A program made the translations under genes and the position numbers. A stretch of DNA of 64,000 nucleotides from Erythrocercus mccallii (lineage: Eukaryota > Chordata > Aves > Passeriformes > Dicruridae). Shown here piece by piece: positions 32,670 through 45,092 of the stretch. Every line of letters begins with the position of its first letter. Within the stretch, counting starts at the first letter, position 1. The notes under the pieces were generated by a model. It saw nothing but the letters and a program-made list of their open reading frames with translations. It had not been told where the DNA came from and did no database searches. Location: the NCBI GenBank assembly GCA_013397435.1, contig VZRG01000350.1, positions 469,086 through 533,085 of the forward strand, read 5' to 3'.

Positions 32670-32711
32670 GAATGATCTACAATGGCTGTTGAATGATCTA
32701 CAATGGCTGTG
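32670..32711 (+). repeat. Two-copy 21-bp tandem duplication
   Basis: GAATGATCTACAATGGCTGT plus one base, repeated directly at the end of the preceding CR1. It may have arisen by slippage at the CR1 3' end. Confidence 0.85.
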
Positions 32712-34649
32712 GTGTCACACAGATGCTTTTAGCCCAATGAAGAAGGGATGCAAGTGTGATGTGGTCTCTGCAGAGGCTGCACAGCTGCCCCATCCCTCAG
32801 TCCATCACTCAGTCTCTGCTTGCAGAGCTGACACAGCCCCCATGGACTCCCCATCCTCTAGAAAATGTTCATCCCCACTTGCCCACCACACAATCCCTTG
32901 CTCTGCTCCTTCTTCCATTCCGCGCATGAGGCTGGATTTTTTTTTTTGACGCTGGGAAGCGAGGAATCCACAAGAAATGCAGTGCAGACTCGCTCTGCAG
33001 TTAATGGGACCCTTTGCAGAGAGTCCCTGCTGCCCCTGGAGTCCCATTCCATGAGCTCTTAGCAAACTGCTGCTCCTGCTGATCGATGCGGGTTGAGTTG
33101 CCATCTGTCCTTAATCCACAAATAATGAGGCTGCTGCAACTGCTCAATAAAGGATTTTGCTTTTCAAAGGCACTGACTCCTCCGAAGGTCGCACACCCAA
33201 CCCTTTCCCACTTTATGAAGTTTTTCTCAGCTCTGGCCTCCTAGAACCACGCAGTTCTCTCACTTCACCCTTTATCCCCCTAAACTGGAGGAGCTGTGGC
33301 TCATGCCTCCAGCTCCAGAGGTTCCCATCACAACCAGCACCTCTCACCTTGATCATACAGCCAGGTTTAACTTGTATTTTTTATTTTTGGAGAGCAGCCC
33401 AAGCTCCTAGAATGTGTTTTAATGAAGGTGGCTGTTGCATCTGAGTCTCGTGGCTGGTCTGAGTGTCCATCATTCAGGGAGGCCTTTAATCCAGTTTCTA
33501 AAGAGTTTTTTGATCCTCCCCAGTCAGTTCTTATCATGATCATGGACTAAAACAAATTACTTTTCATGCAAGGCTGTCCCAATGCATTTTAATTCTCCAG
33601 TTAAATGGAGAAAATTCCAAGATGGTTTACATCAACCAGCAAGCTCATATTTGGCATTTCTCATTCTGAATCTTAAGCAGAGATGCCAAAAAGAATGGGT
33701 CTTTCCTACTGCAAATTAACTGAGAGGGCTCCACTTAGACACCTCGTCCAAACACCCTTGATCTTCAGGAAGATTTGCATCCTGATCCGGAGTTTATCTT
33801 CACAGCTGACAGCTGCAATGTGTCTCAGATGCCAGTCAGTCAATCATGCCTTTTAATTTAACAGCAATCCCTTAAATTAGATGGCAGTGACAACAGCAAA
33901 AACTGAGGGCTCTACACGAGACAATCAATAGAGCACAGCAAAAGGGGCTTTGCTGACACTCCACATCCACCTCCGATTTTGCCTTTTTGGATTTAGCCTC
34001 TCACTGACCCCAGCTGAAGACACGTCTTGTTGGCAGCTGTCTCCAGCTCAGCAGGTCAGGGCATTTTGTGTCTGAAAAACATGTCCAGACTGCAAAAACC
34101 CCACCACAGCTCTGTATGCTACCACTGGGAATATTTGTAGTGGAATTTGTATCACAGTTTCTGAATCATCTCAATTAGCAAATGAGTGCAAAAAATGTCA
34201 TTTCTTATGCAACTGGGGGAAGGATGCTGAAGGGAGATCAAGAGTGAGATTGTCTTATACCATCTGAATCCTAAATTTGTTACACAGTGGGGCAAGTGAG
34301 GGAGCTGCTCCTTTATCACTCTCCTTTCTACTATGCTGGAAAAGAGAAGTCCAGAAGGGGCTATTCTGAAGACATCCTTCTATTGCACCAACCAGTGATT
34401 GTTCCCTGGAAAGTCATACATTCAGTTTGTTCCTTCTGTGGGAAAAAAGGAGAGAAATCTTTCATGAGGTTGACCCCTCCTTGTGCCCCATGCGATGAAA
34501 GTCTACAGCAGCACAAGAGAGTTGCTGCAGTGGTTCCTTCTCTGCCCTTTCCAAAATAAATCCCATGTAACACTTTGCTGTTTTGCAGACTGTGCATATT
34601 AATATAAAAACCAATGCCCCAAGCTCCCCAAAAAGCAAAATCATTCATT

Positions 34650-34922
34650 GCAAGGACATGCAGTGATAGGATAAGGGGGAATGGTTTTAAGCTGAAAGAG
34701 GGTACACTGAGATTAAATAAAAGGAAGGAATTCTTTACTGTGAGGGCAGTGAGGCCCTGGCACAGGTTTCCCAGAGAAGCTGTGGCTGCCCCATCCCTGG
34801 AAGTGTCCAAAGCCAGGTTGGACAGGGCTTGGAGCAACCTGGGATAGTGGAAGGTGTCCCTGAGCAAGAAGGGAGGCTTGGAATGAAGTGACCTCTTGCA
34901 AACCAAACCATTCCATGATTAT
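34650..34922 (+). mobile_element. CR1 LINE 3' fragment
   Basis: Sense orientation, from CAGTGATAGGATAAGGGGGA through AGCTGTGGCTGCCCCATCCC to AACCATTCCATGATTATT. Confidence 0.95.
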
Positions 34923-35282
34923 TTGACTTTTCTCCATGGAAAGGAGATGGGTGAGGGGAGAAAAATTAAAGATGTGCATTAAAAGTTCATGAGCTACAGG
35001 GCAAGCTAACCAGGGACTGTCTGCTCCTTGAGTTTTCCAGCACTGTAATTGGGGAGTGTCAAATGCAACAGGCAGGAGGCAGGTGCAAAACCAATGAAGG
35101 GCATAATTTACAGACACAGAGCGGTGTGAAACGGTGCAATGCTTTCACAGCAGGAAAAGGCACCAAAATTTCCATGAATATAAAACGTAACTAGGGAAAT
35201 GCATGAAAGACAAACCCATAAATGGTAATAGATACAAACCCAGCAGCTCTTGTTCGGAAGTTCCCTGGGCTTTAAGCTGCTG

Positions 35283-35590
35283 TGTTGAACAAAGTTGGAA
35301 AGGACCTTCAGGATCATCGAGTCCAACTTCTGACCTTGCTGACCAAATCACTCAGTGCAACATCCAGTCATTTCCTGAACACTTCCAGGCATAGTGATTC
35401 CATCACCTCCCTTGGCAGCCCATTCCAGTGTCTGACAAGCCTTCCAGTGAAGAAATTCTTCCTGATGTCCCACATGAATCTCTCCAGGCACATTCTCTCT
35501 TTTCCTGTTGCTGGTTGCCTGGGAGAAGATGTCAAGCCCCATCTGGCCACCACCTCCTTTCAGGCTGTCTGGATGTTGTTTTGTTCTGCT
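35283..35590 (-). mobile_element. CR1 LINE fragment, different subfamily
   Basis: Carries GGACCTTCAGGATCATCGAG, CCTTGGCAGCCCATTCCAGT and GTGAAGAAATTCTTCCTGAT. The body differs from the other copies, suggesting an older or distinct CR1 subfamily. The terminal octamers are missing. Confidence 0.85.
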
Positions 35591-36569
35591 ATTTTCCCTT
35601 GGTAGCCATTGCTAATGAGAGGATATTGGGCCAAAAAAACCACCAACAAGGTGGTTCCTGGTACTTTCCCAGTTGCTTTCTGCCTTGGCTTTAACCCTGT
35701 GACTCTCCTACATGGAGATGTTGTCAGGGCACAGCCAGCTCAAGGTCAGGCCAGTATTTCCCACCACCAAAATTGCCAAAATCCCCTCAGGTCACTCACT
35801 TCTGGGCTCCCAAATGAATGATGTGATTTTTCAAAGCTGCTGAGTGGCCAAAGCTGCCACTGATTCCCGCAGCATTCACAAGTCCCTGCAAATGAAGGTA
35901 ACGAGGTCAGATCTGGACAATCATTTAGGACCAGCTTCAATCTCCCTCTGCTCTACAAATCACTTAAGGAAGATGGAAATGAGGCCAGTGTGCAGCTTTC
36001 AAGGAAACCCAGCATAAAGCTGTGCTTATTACATGAATCCCTGCAAATGAAACACTAGGGATAAAGAGAGATTATTTATGTGGAAATGGTGGGGGAGGTG
36101 GGCAGGGAAATGAGAAAGGGAATGTTTAGTCTGGAAGGGGAGATCAAATAAAACCGTGGAAGAATCTTCCCATAAGAAAGCCATAGAGGCCTAACCACTT
36201 AACTCATTTCAAAGCAGAGCAGGCAAAATATCACAGAACAGACTTGTGAAGAGAAATCCAGCCTGCACCACCGGGGAGGAATGAACTGCTTCCCCGCCCT
36301 GAACCTCTCTAAGTTGTGTAAATCACACCAGAGCTGGGTTCATGCACTATTTGCTTCTCACGTTGCTGCAGACCCCCGTGCAAAGCACAGAGGGGACAGA
36401 TTAGCTCAGCCACATGTGTGTCTCCCCATGGTGAGGAATATATGATCCCATTCAAATCTAACTGTGCAGCCCAAGCTGAGTGAAACCTCCCCTGATACCA
36501 CGATCACTGTCTGTTTTCATAAAAGGCAATCAAAGGAGAGCATTTGTGAAATTTCCTTTCATGTCTTTA

Positions 36570-36682
36570 CATGATCTGTTGGGGACATGGTTTAGTGGTG
36601 GGCTTGGCAGTGCTGGGTTAATGGCTGGACTCGATCTTAGATGGCTTTTCCAACTTAAACAATTCAGTGATTCTCTGTTCCG
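36570..36682 (+). mobile_element. CR1 LINE 3' fragment
   Basis: Short sense copy: GGGGACATGGTTTAGTGGTG, then TTGGCAGTGCTGGGTTAATG, ending CAGTGATTCTCTG. Confidence 0.9.
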
Positions 36683-37647
36683 TCTTTCCTGGCTTGAAGG
36701 GCTGTAGTTTTCACCTATAAAACACTTGCAGAATGCTGCATAAACCCATAAATGCCATGAAATGCTGTAACACCCTGAGCTCTGCAAGCCCATGCAATTC
36801 CATCTAGTTTCCTGGGCAGCATTTCCACCTGAAGGGTTCCTGTGGTCCCCCAAGTCTACAATTTCTCACTCCTCCATGAGCTGTGACATATTTCTCGTCA
36901 CAAGGGCACTGCAAGGCAGGGCTGTGCCTTTACTGCTTCTGCAGGAAGGACTGGGGAAGTGTTGCAAGGCTAAAAGTCTTGCCCACGGTATCTTTACAAC
37001 ACTGAGAGAAGTCGAATCGTCTTCATCTGAACATCTTCCAGGAGGACAGAGAGAAGATCACCCAGGGTGACAACCCAGGAGCCAAGTGTCCCCTCTCAGA
37101 GCAGTTTTGATGAGGACACTCAGCGCTCCTGGCTCCACGAACACCTCCCAAGATAGAACCAGCAACGCAAACTCCAGCTGAGGCAGCACCTTTAAACCAA
37201 ATATTTGATGCTGTTTTGATGGGCACAGCCAATCCCTCTTCATACAGAGATGTCAGTGATGTGGATTTTGCCTGGAAGGGGAACAGAGGAGACTGAAAAC
37301 CACATGGAAGTGGATTTTTTTGTGTGTGTGGTCACCTCTGAGGCGGGCTGGGGAACGAGCAGGTTGTCAGCAGGAATTTCTGCTGCTGGGGTCCTCTCCC
37401 TCCAAGCTGTCAGATTCACTCACCCTGCAGGGGAAGATGCTAATCCAGGCTGCCTCCCTGGGCAGAGGCTGTCATTCCCAGCTCTGCCCTCGACACCTTG
37501 TTCACGTTTTCCGTGGCAGAAGGGAGCAGGTTTCAGGCTTGTCTCTGTGCCTCTGCCTCTTTCCAAGCCCCCTCATTAAGAGGGGGGCAGGCAGAAGGGC
37601 TGCCTCGTGTGACACTTGGGTGAGGTGAGGGAGAATTTGTGGGAGAG

Positions 37648-37855
37648 TTAAATCATAGAATATCAGAATGTTTCGGTTTGAGGAACCTTAAAGATCATTG
37701 AGTTCCAACCTTCCTGCCATGGCCAGGGACACTTTCCACTATCTCAGGTTGCTTAGAGCCTCATCCAACCTGGATTTGAACACTTCCAGAGATGAGAAAG
37801 CCACAGATTCTCTGGGCATTCTATGCCAGGGCCTCACCACTCTCTGAGTAGAGAA
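37648..37855 (-). mobile_element. CR1 LINE 3' fragment
   Basis: Reverse-complement copy, from ATCATAGAATATCAGAATG through CCATGGCCAGGGACACTTTC to CCAGGGCCTCACCACTCTC. Confidence 0.95.
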
Positions 37856-39514
37856 TATGATCCTAAATTCCCCAATTCCTTCAGTCCAAAGAGAAGGCAG
37901 GGATATGTTCAAGCAATCAGAAGAGCCCACATGAGAAGCTCCTTTCAGGCTGCTTAATGAGACTTTTAGGAGGCAGCAGCTGCAGTTCTGCATCTGGGAT
38001 AATCACCACGTGGTATCCAACATGCCTTGGCACCAAGGACAAGAAATCAATATCATCAACCTTTACCAGCATTATAATGACGAGGTTAATATTGATCTTT
38101 TGACATTAAGGTGTGGTATGTGAGCCCTTAGCATCATTGCTGGGAATCTGAAGCTGGAGCACTGTAAAACAGGCTGCAGGCACAGCAATTTGCTCACAGA
38201 TCCCTCAGAGACCCTGGATTAGAATGAATAAAGCAATTCTCAGCTTGATTTGTAATTGACCGTTCCCAAAGTCGTTGCCTTTTCTATCAGTGGCAAGAGG
38301 GGATTATTCACATGTGTCTGCTATGTCCCTTCAAAGTCCCAGAGTGGCACAAGGAAATGCCAAATGGAATTTGTGTGGTCCTGCAGGCAGCAGAGTTGTG
38401 GTCTCAGCCTGTGTTTTTAGCCTGAAAACTAAATAAGAATTAAACTCTTTTTCTTTATAATATCTTGATGTAGAACCAAAATTACCTTGCTACAGGTGAG
38501 GTCCCCCTCTGATTTCTCCTGTAATCAGAACTAAAGGAAAACCTTTTGCCCAATGAAAGCACCTCCATGAGAATTTCTTAACCCTGAGTCTGCTGATCCA
38601 GTCTCTCATACTGATAATCTTCAGCCCTGAGAGATCAAGGTCTTAAAGACTTAAACCCCTTTGCCCCTAGAGACAAATCTGATGTGAAATTCCCTTGGTC
38701 TGAGGTCCAGCTTAAGAATAGAAAGGCAGAGAACTGAGCGATTAAATCATCACAGATGAGGAGATGCCACCAAGGCTCAGCATTTACCCAGGAATTTGTA
38801 AATGACTTTTCCTGTTGTTCCCATTTGCCATTTATATTCCAGCAGTGTTAAGAGGCCTTGAGTAAAATGAGACTCATTCTGGGGTTGGCGCTCCATAGGC
38901 AAAACAGTCACAGACAGTCCTTGATCCTGAGAGCCTGCAGAGAGTTAGGCAGTGCCTAATTACTGCTGTGATTGGAGCTGCAGAGAGGGAGGTGAGTGTG
39001 TGTGGAGAGGGAAGAGAGGAGTGGGTTCAGCAACAGATACACAGAGATTCAAACCACTTTACAAATTATTGACCCTACTTAATTGCCAATCATCATGTGC
39101 ATTAACTATATTTTTTTCTTCTGTGAGGGAAGGCAGACAAATATCCGTGTGCTACAAGATTGTCTGAACAAACAGGCGGGTTCTGGGCGGACCAAGGGTG
39201 GTGTTTTTCCTCCCAGCACATTCCTCAGATTGACTGGAAATTAATCTATAGAGGATGGAGACAGATGGTGGAAGATTTCCCTGCCTCCTTTTTTTCCTTT
39301 TGTCACCTTTGGTGCTCAGAGGAGTCAGGAGTGGTTTGGGTTATCTTGGATTGCCAGGAGTGCTCAGGATGGAGAGCCAGTGCACCAGGTGACTCCTTTC
39401 CTATAACATGTCATGAAAAGAGGAACATGGCTAAATCCCTTTTGCATAACCTCATTGTAGCCTTCCAGTAGTTAAAGAGGGTTTAAAAAGGAGGGAGCGT
39501 GAATTCTTACATGG

Positions 39515-39790
39515 ATAGGTAATAGTAGGACAAGCAGGAGTGGTTTTAAAGTAATAGAGGAGAGATTTAGATGAGATATTAAGAAGAAATTCTTCACTCA
39601 GAGTGTCGTGAGACACTGGCAAAGATTGCCCAGAGAAGCTGTGGCTGCCCCATCCCTGGAAATGTCCAAGGCCAGGTTGGATGGGGTTTGGAACAGCCTG
39701 GGATAGTGGAAGGCTCTGTCCCATGGCAGGGGGTGGAACTGGGTGATCTTTAAGGTCCCTTCCAACCCAAACTATTCTGTGATTCTCTGA
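39515..39790 (+). mobile_element. CR1 LINE 3' fragment
   Basis: Sense copy, from GGATAGGTAATAGTAGGAC through AGAAGCTGTGGCTGCCCCAT to AACTATTCTGTGATTCTCTG. Confidence 0.95.
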
Positions 39791-42700
39791 ATGCAACCTC
39801 CCCTAGAGATACCAACTCCTTGGCCAGCAATCCTCACTTCACCCAAGGCGAACAACCTCTAATAATTGTATCTACTAATTAGCAGGGACTGCTGTCTGAG
39901 GAGTTGTGTCATATTTTATTTTTCTCTGGGGTCATCTGGGATGGCCCACGAATGCCAAAAGCACAAAGCTGGTGAAGGGTGGTTCTGCACTGCCTGGCTT
40001 CAGAGCCTTCCCAAAGGTCTCAGATTGGATACATCTATCTATTTTTTTAATTTTTTTTTTGAGCACATCAGTATGAGCCAAGAGCAACATCTACTGGCCG
40101 AGCTGTTTAGCAAGACCAAGCACAGATCTGGCACAACCCATGGATTTTACACATCTGTGAGATATTTTTAGGTGTTACCCAAGCACCAGGATTAGCACCA
40201 GCACTTCCCAGCTGTGCAAGTTGCTACCAAAGCAGATATCTCAGCCCTGCACACCTGGTCTTGGCTTTTATCCATCCCTAATGTGAAAATTGCTTTTTAA
40301 GCCCGCTGTGTCCTGGGTAGCACATGGAAGTATCTGTATATCTCCATTTCTTCTTAGCAAAGTGCTCCTTGCAATTCCTGTTGAGGTTTCCTGGGATAAA
40401 ACAGGCTAAAGGGGGGTAGCAGCCCATTCATTGCCACCAAAACTGCAAGAAACTTTCCATGGGGGGTATTCAAGTGGTCTAGCTTTATAGATCAAAAATA
40501 AAGGGTCCAAATTTGGAGGCTGAATCCTTTCTGGTGTCTCCTGGTTGGAGCTAAGAGAATGTGTAGACTTCAAAATAGGAGCTCAGCATAAGAAATGGTG
40601 CTGGCAAAGCCGGGTTATGAGGAAAGATTATGGGAAGGGGCTTCACCTCCCCAAAACTGTACAGATGTGTGAAATTCAACGTTGTTTTCAGCCCTTGGAT
40701 TTTTTTTTCACAATTTCGTCTCAAAAGGCAGCATGGGAATGTGTGGGAATGAGAGAGAAAATCAGTGAAGCTACACTCAAAAAATGTTAGCAAGAAAAAA
40801 AAAAGAAAATGGAGAGACTGTGAGTTCATCTTATTAGGGAGAGTGAGAAGAAACCCCATGAATAGCAAGCATAGCTCATGTCTCCACCTCTGCAGCCTGG
40901 AGCACTCAGCTGTTCAGGCACTGACAGGAGAACAGAACTCTGAGGAACTCCAAATCAATTACACATAAAACACAATTTCCTCCCCTCACAAGGGCCACTT
41001 CTCCCCGCAGAGCAGGATTTAAAGGGGAATAAGACAAAAGCAGCCTGATCTGTATTCTGAGCTCACTGCAAGATCCCAGACCCCCCTCAAGAGCATTGCC
41101 AGGTGAGCAACAAACAGCCCAGGTGGTTTTAGAGGTCTGTGGTGCAGATCTGGCCACTTGGGCACTTCATAAATAAAGGAAGAAAATAAGAACTCTGAAA
41201 ATACAGGCTTTATATTCGGCCACGTTGCTAGAAATGCACCCATTCCTCTCTGTTGATTATAGAAGGAGACCAAGTGACCTCCTTTAGACATCGAGGATGT
41301 TTTTTGATCAGAAAAATCCTTCTCTCACAAGGGATGAGAGATGGCAGAGAACCACGAGTGGTTAAAGCGAGCAGGGACCACAAGCCAAAGCTGTATAAAA
41401 GGAGGAGGAACAACCCTCCCTGCTGCAGGCAGGTGGTGAACTCGCTCTATCCAGGTGCCTCGCCTGCTCCTGCTCACTGACAGCCACCTCCAGCTGTCCC
41501 TTTGGCTGTCCCCTCTCAGGACAGGACCTGCAGGTGTTCAGTGCAGACCAAATTGAAGCCAGGACAGCTGAGGTGAGCAGGGAGCTGCGCCCTCTGAAGG
41601 GACAGGGCCAGCACCATCACAGGACTCTGGAGGTCTGCTCAGGCTTGTCAGAGATCTCATGCATGACCACAGAAAAATCATCTTCCCTCTGCCTGATTTC
41701 CGAGGTGAGAGTGTCTCTGATAATGATGGGAAGTAGGAAGGTGCTGAAACTAAAAGAGGAAAGACAAATTTTGCTCTTTGTGGCCACGATCTGTGGGCAT
41801 GGATCCCAGCTGGAAACAACCCCGTGGCTCTTACTACGCCTGTTGTAGCCAAAAAACCCCACCAGATTCCACAGTCAAAATCTTATCCAGAAAGGGATTG
41901 TAACAAAACCCACCCCTTTGAACAGGTGTGGTACCTGCCCCACATAAAACAGTCAAGACAGGCAAGGAAGGATTTTGTTCTGCTTCATTCTGGTCCATAG
42001 ATGATGGCATGGCTGAGTCCATGTAGGGCATTTGTAGGATCCCCTTCATGGGGAGGACAGGAAGGTTATCACAGGGAAATAAATCATAAAATGCACGATC
42101 AGTAACTTCTTTTATTTGCATTCCTCAAAAATAGCTTTTTCAAAGAATTGTATGAGCACAGTCATTTCACCAGAACCTTTTTGCTAGACTCTGTCCATGA
42201 TGCTTTCATTGTAAATGACATTTGATTGGAATATAGACACATGTAACAGGATACGTGTATTCTAGCTCCTCCAAACCTGTCTGCAGCACAGACTGGGGTT
42301 TGACCCAATGCCAACAAGAGTTCAACAGGACCGGGATTAAGATGGTCATTAAGGCTCATTTTACCTGTCCTTGAGGATGCCTGGCCTTATCCATTATTTT
42401 GTGGTGACTTCCATAACTTTCCACCTGGTTTCGTGCACAAGTTTCTGGACATGGCTTCAGTGCAGCACGTGCGGGAGGAAAGGGAAAGGCCACGGGGAGT
42501 TTGAGTTTCATCCACTCTCTGCCAGAATAATCTCCTGGGTACAGCAACTGGTGCATGGAAAGTTATAATCACAAGTGCTTGGGAAAAAGGAGTTGTCCTA
42601 AACCTAAAGAAAAAAAGATAACTCCAGGCTACAGAAGCCCAGGGGTCTGGTTTCAGCCTGATGCCTCCCGGAAATTATCTATTTCTAGATAAAAAGTGGA

Positions 42701-43864
42701 ATCAGAAAGCTGCATCCAAGCAGATGGGCTGGTTCTGGTCCCTGGCTGAGCAGGCACACGAGGATCCACGCAGGTAATGTGTGAGCAGAGGCCAAATAAA
42801 GAACAGAACAGCAACCCAAGACACGAGGGGCACAAGCCTGAAGGGAAAGGTTGAGCTCTGGTGTCTCCCTGAATAATACAAGGCACAAAATATTCTGTTA
42901 CCAGCCTGGGGAGCAGACAATTAAAACACCACTTGAAGCAAATGTCTCCTGACTCTGGCTCAGAATTTCAATTAGGCTGGGAAGGCTTATTGCACTTAAG
43001 TGCAGGTTAGTGACATTTCAGGAAGGAGAGATTGATTGGGAGCTGGGTCACAGCTCAGCAGCGGGGATCATGTCTAGGGGCCTGTCCTTAAAAACAATGT
43101 GTGATCTCTGCGTGGCATTTTCCTTGTTTAGCTCCTTTGTGTTTCCTTTGAGAATAAATAATCCCAATAGCCAGAGAACTGTGTCCCCTCCTTTCAAACA
43201 CTGGTTTCTTTTCGTACTCATTTCCTATTTCAAAGTTCTTTAAGCATCCTTAGGTGTCCAAACAGTATTTCTTCTGGCTCTTCTCTTCTTCCTAGGGTAA
43301 TTAACTTTTTCTTGTCTCAAGAATCAGTTTCTGACTAATAGGAAGCTTTTTTCTTACTGGTTCCCCAGCTTTGCAGAGCCATGGAAAACAGGGGAGTGTC
43401 TGCTACTACTGCTACTACAAACTACAGGTAAAAACAACCTCACTCCAGTTTTTGTCTCTGGAAAATAAAGTGGGAAAATGCCCTCAAGCAGCTCAAAAAA
43501 GAAAAAGAATTATTGGAAGACACCAAATGTGCACCAGGGGAAATCTAGTAGGTGATAAACCCAGGCAGGACAATGCACCAGGTCCTTTGGTGTGGTTGGT
43601 GGTGACTGAGAGCTACAGCTTTTGGGAGATGTGCATGAGACAGGATTTTTTTTTCCATAAAACATCCCAGAATTCATTAATTCCTCACCATTCCCACACA
43701 TCCATACTGCAACTGCTGTAACCACACAACTGCACGGATTAATAAACACATCACACAAAATGAAACCCTCCCAGAAGGAAACACGCTGGTCTAGCACTTG
43801 AACTCCAGCACAGAAAAAAACCCTGCCAGAGACACACTTTGGGGGGATGTGGGGCAAAGCAAAT

Positions 43865-44104
43865 AATCAGATAGGATTAAATCAGCCAGGAGAGGTTTAT
43901 ACTGGGTTTTAGGGAAAATTTCTTCACTGGAAGGGTTGTCAAGCATTGGAACAGGGATGGTGAAATCACTATCCCTAGAAGTGTTCTAAAGGTGTGTGGA
44001 TGTCTTGGGGACATTGTTCAGTGGAGGACTTGGCAGTGATGGGTTAACAGTTGGAATTGATGATCTCAGAGATTTTTCCAGCCTTAATAATTTTCTGGTT
44101 CTAA
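43865..44104 (+). mobile_element. CR1 LINE 3' fragment
   Basis: Sense copy. Contains GCCAGGAGAGGTTTATACTG, TTCTTCACTGGAAGGGTTGT and CCAGCCTTAATAATTTTCTG. Confidence 0.9.
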
Positions 44105-44419
44105 GATTTCTGCTACTGAAAAAGTTGTAGGTACAGGAACCTCATTTGGACCCATGATGGGCACGGGTGGACAAATCTAATGTGTGCTCTGCTCAGAGGG
44201 AGTGAATTTAATTTTTTTTTACTCTGTAAATCTGCAGGATTGGTTTCTGCAACCATGGCTTCTTCAGTGTCCTGCCACAAGTGGTTCCACAGATTCATGG
44301 TTCAAAACATTTTGTCCTTGTTTGTTGTTGATTCATTCAAAACAATTTTGTCCTTGTACTCTCCCAGGTAAAACTGCCTTGGTTCAGTCTCTCAGGGTGG
44401 CAAGGTTTGATGGACTTGG

Positions 44420-44476
44420 AATCACAAAACAGAATCATTAAGGCTGGAAAAGACCTCTAAGATCATCGAGTCCAAC
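44420..44476 (-). mobile_element. CR1 LINE, part 1 (split by an LTR insertion)
   Basis: Reverse-complement CR1 3' end with GAATCATTAAGGCTGGAAAA and GATCATCGAGTCCAAC. It stops exactly at the LTR boundary and resumes at 45049. Confidence 0.9.
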
Positions 44477-45048
44477 TGTTGGAAATTATACAGAGTTTGC
44501 ATTTTTTATATAACTTTAGTGTGGGGTTTAGTTCGCCTTCGCCCAGGGGAAGGGAATTGAAGTTTCTTTTCAAAAGACTTCAGTACTTGAGGCCTGCTGA
44601 GCTGAGCATCTCAACAGACTGGGAGTAGCACAGAAAATACACAAAAGATAATGACCATTAATGACCATTAATGACCATTAATGAACATCAACTCCAAACA
44701 TCACCCCTGGCATGGTCAGAGACACCTGGTCTGGGAAAAAAGAGATGAGAGAATGTAGAATGGGAATCTAATTAACATCGAAAGCAAAGGGATCAATGAT
44801 CTTGGGGCTTGGGGGCCAATGAACGTTGAACCTGTGAATTTCTCAGGGTTTTGACAATGTAAGTATGTGAAAAATATAGTAAAATCCATGTGTGATGGAA
44901 CGATTTCTCTGCACAACCCGAGCAACGTGTGGATGAAATTATTTCTGTTGCACATCCTGGCCAGAATAAAGTAATGCCTTGATTCTCCAACACTAAAAAA
45001 TAATAATGTTGTTGGAGAGTTTCTGTTTCTCCTGCAGTTTTGGTGACA
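44477..45048 (+). mobile_element. Solo LTR of an endogenous retrovirus, nested in a CR1
   Basis: 572 bp beginning TGTTGG and ending GTGACA, flanked on both sides by CAAC (44473-44476 and 45049-45052), a 4-bp target-site duplication. Removing the LTR and one CAAC restores an uninterrupted CR1. A polyadenylation signal AATAAA lies at 44965-44970. Inside are four 10-bp tandem units (44649-44688). No internal retroviral gene or second LTR is adjacent, so this is a solo LTR left by recombination. The minus-strand open frames over it are shadows. Confidence 0.88.
44649..44688 (+). repeat. Four-copy 10-bp tandem repeat inside the LTR
   Basis: TAATGACCAT three times and TAATGAACAT once. It lies in the U3 part of the LTR. 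Confidence 0.95.
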
Positions 45049-45092
45049 CAACCATTAGCCCTGCCAGGTCCACCCACTAAACCACATCCGCA
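45049..45092 (-). mobile_element. CR1 LINE, part 2 (continues after the LTR insertion)
   Basis: CAACCATTAGCCCTGCCAGG followed by CCCACTAAACCAC is the expected continuation of the CR1 interrupted at 44476. The far boundary is approximate. Confidence 0.85.
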
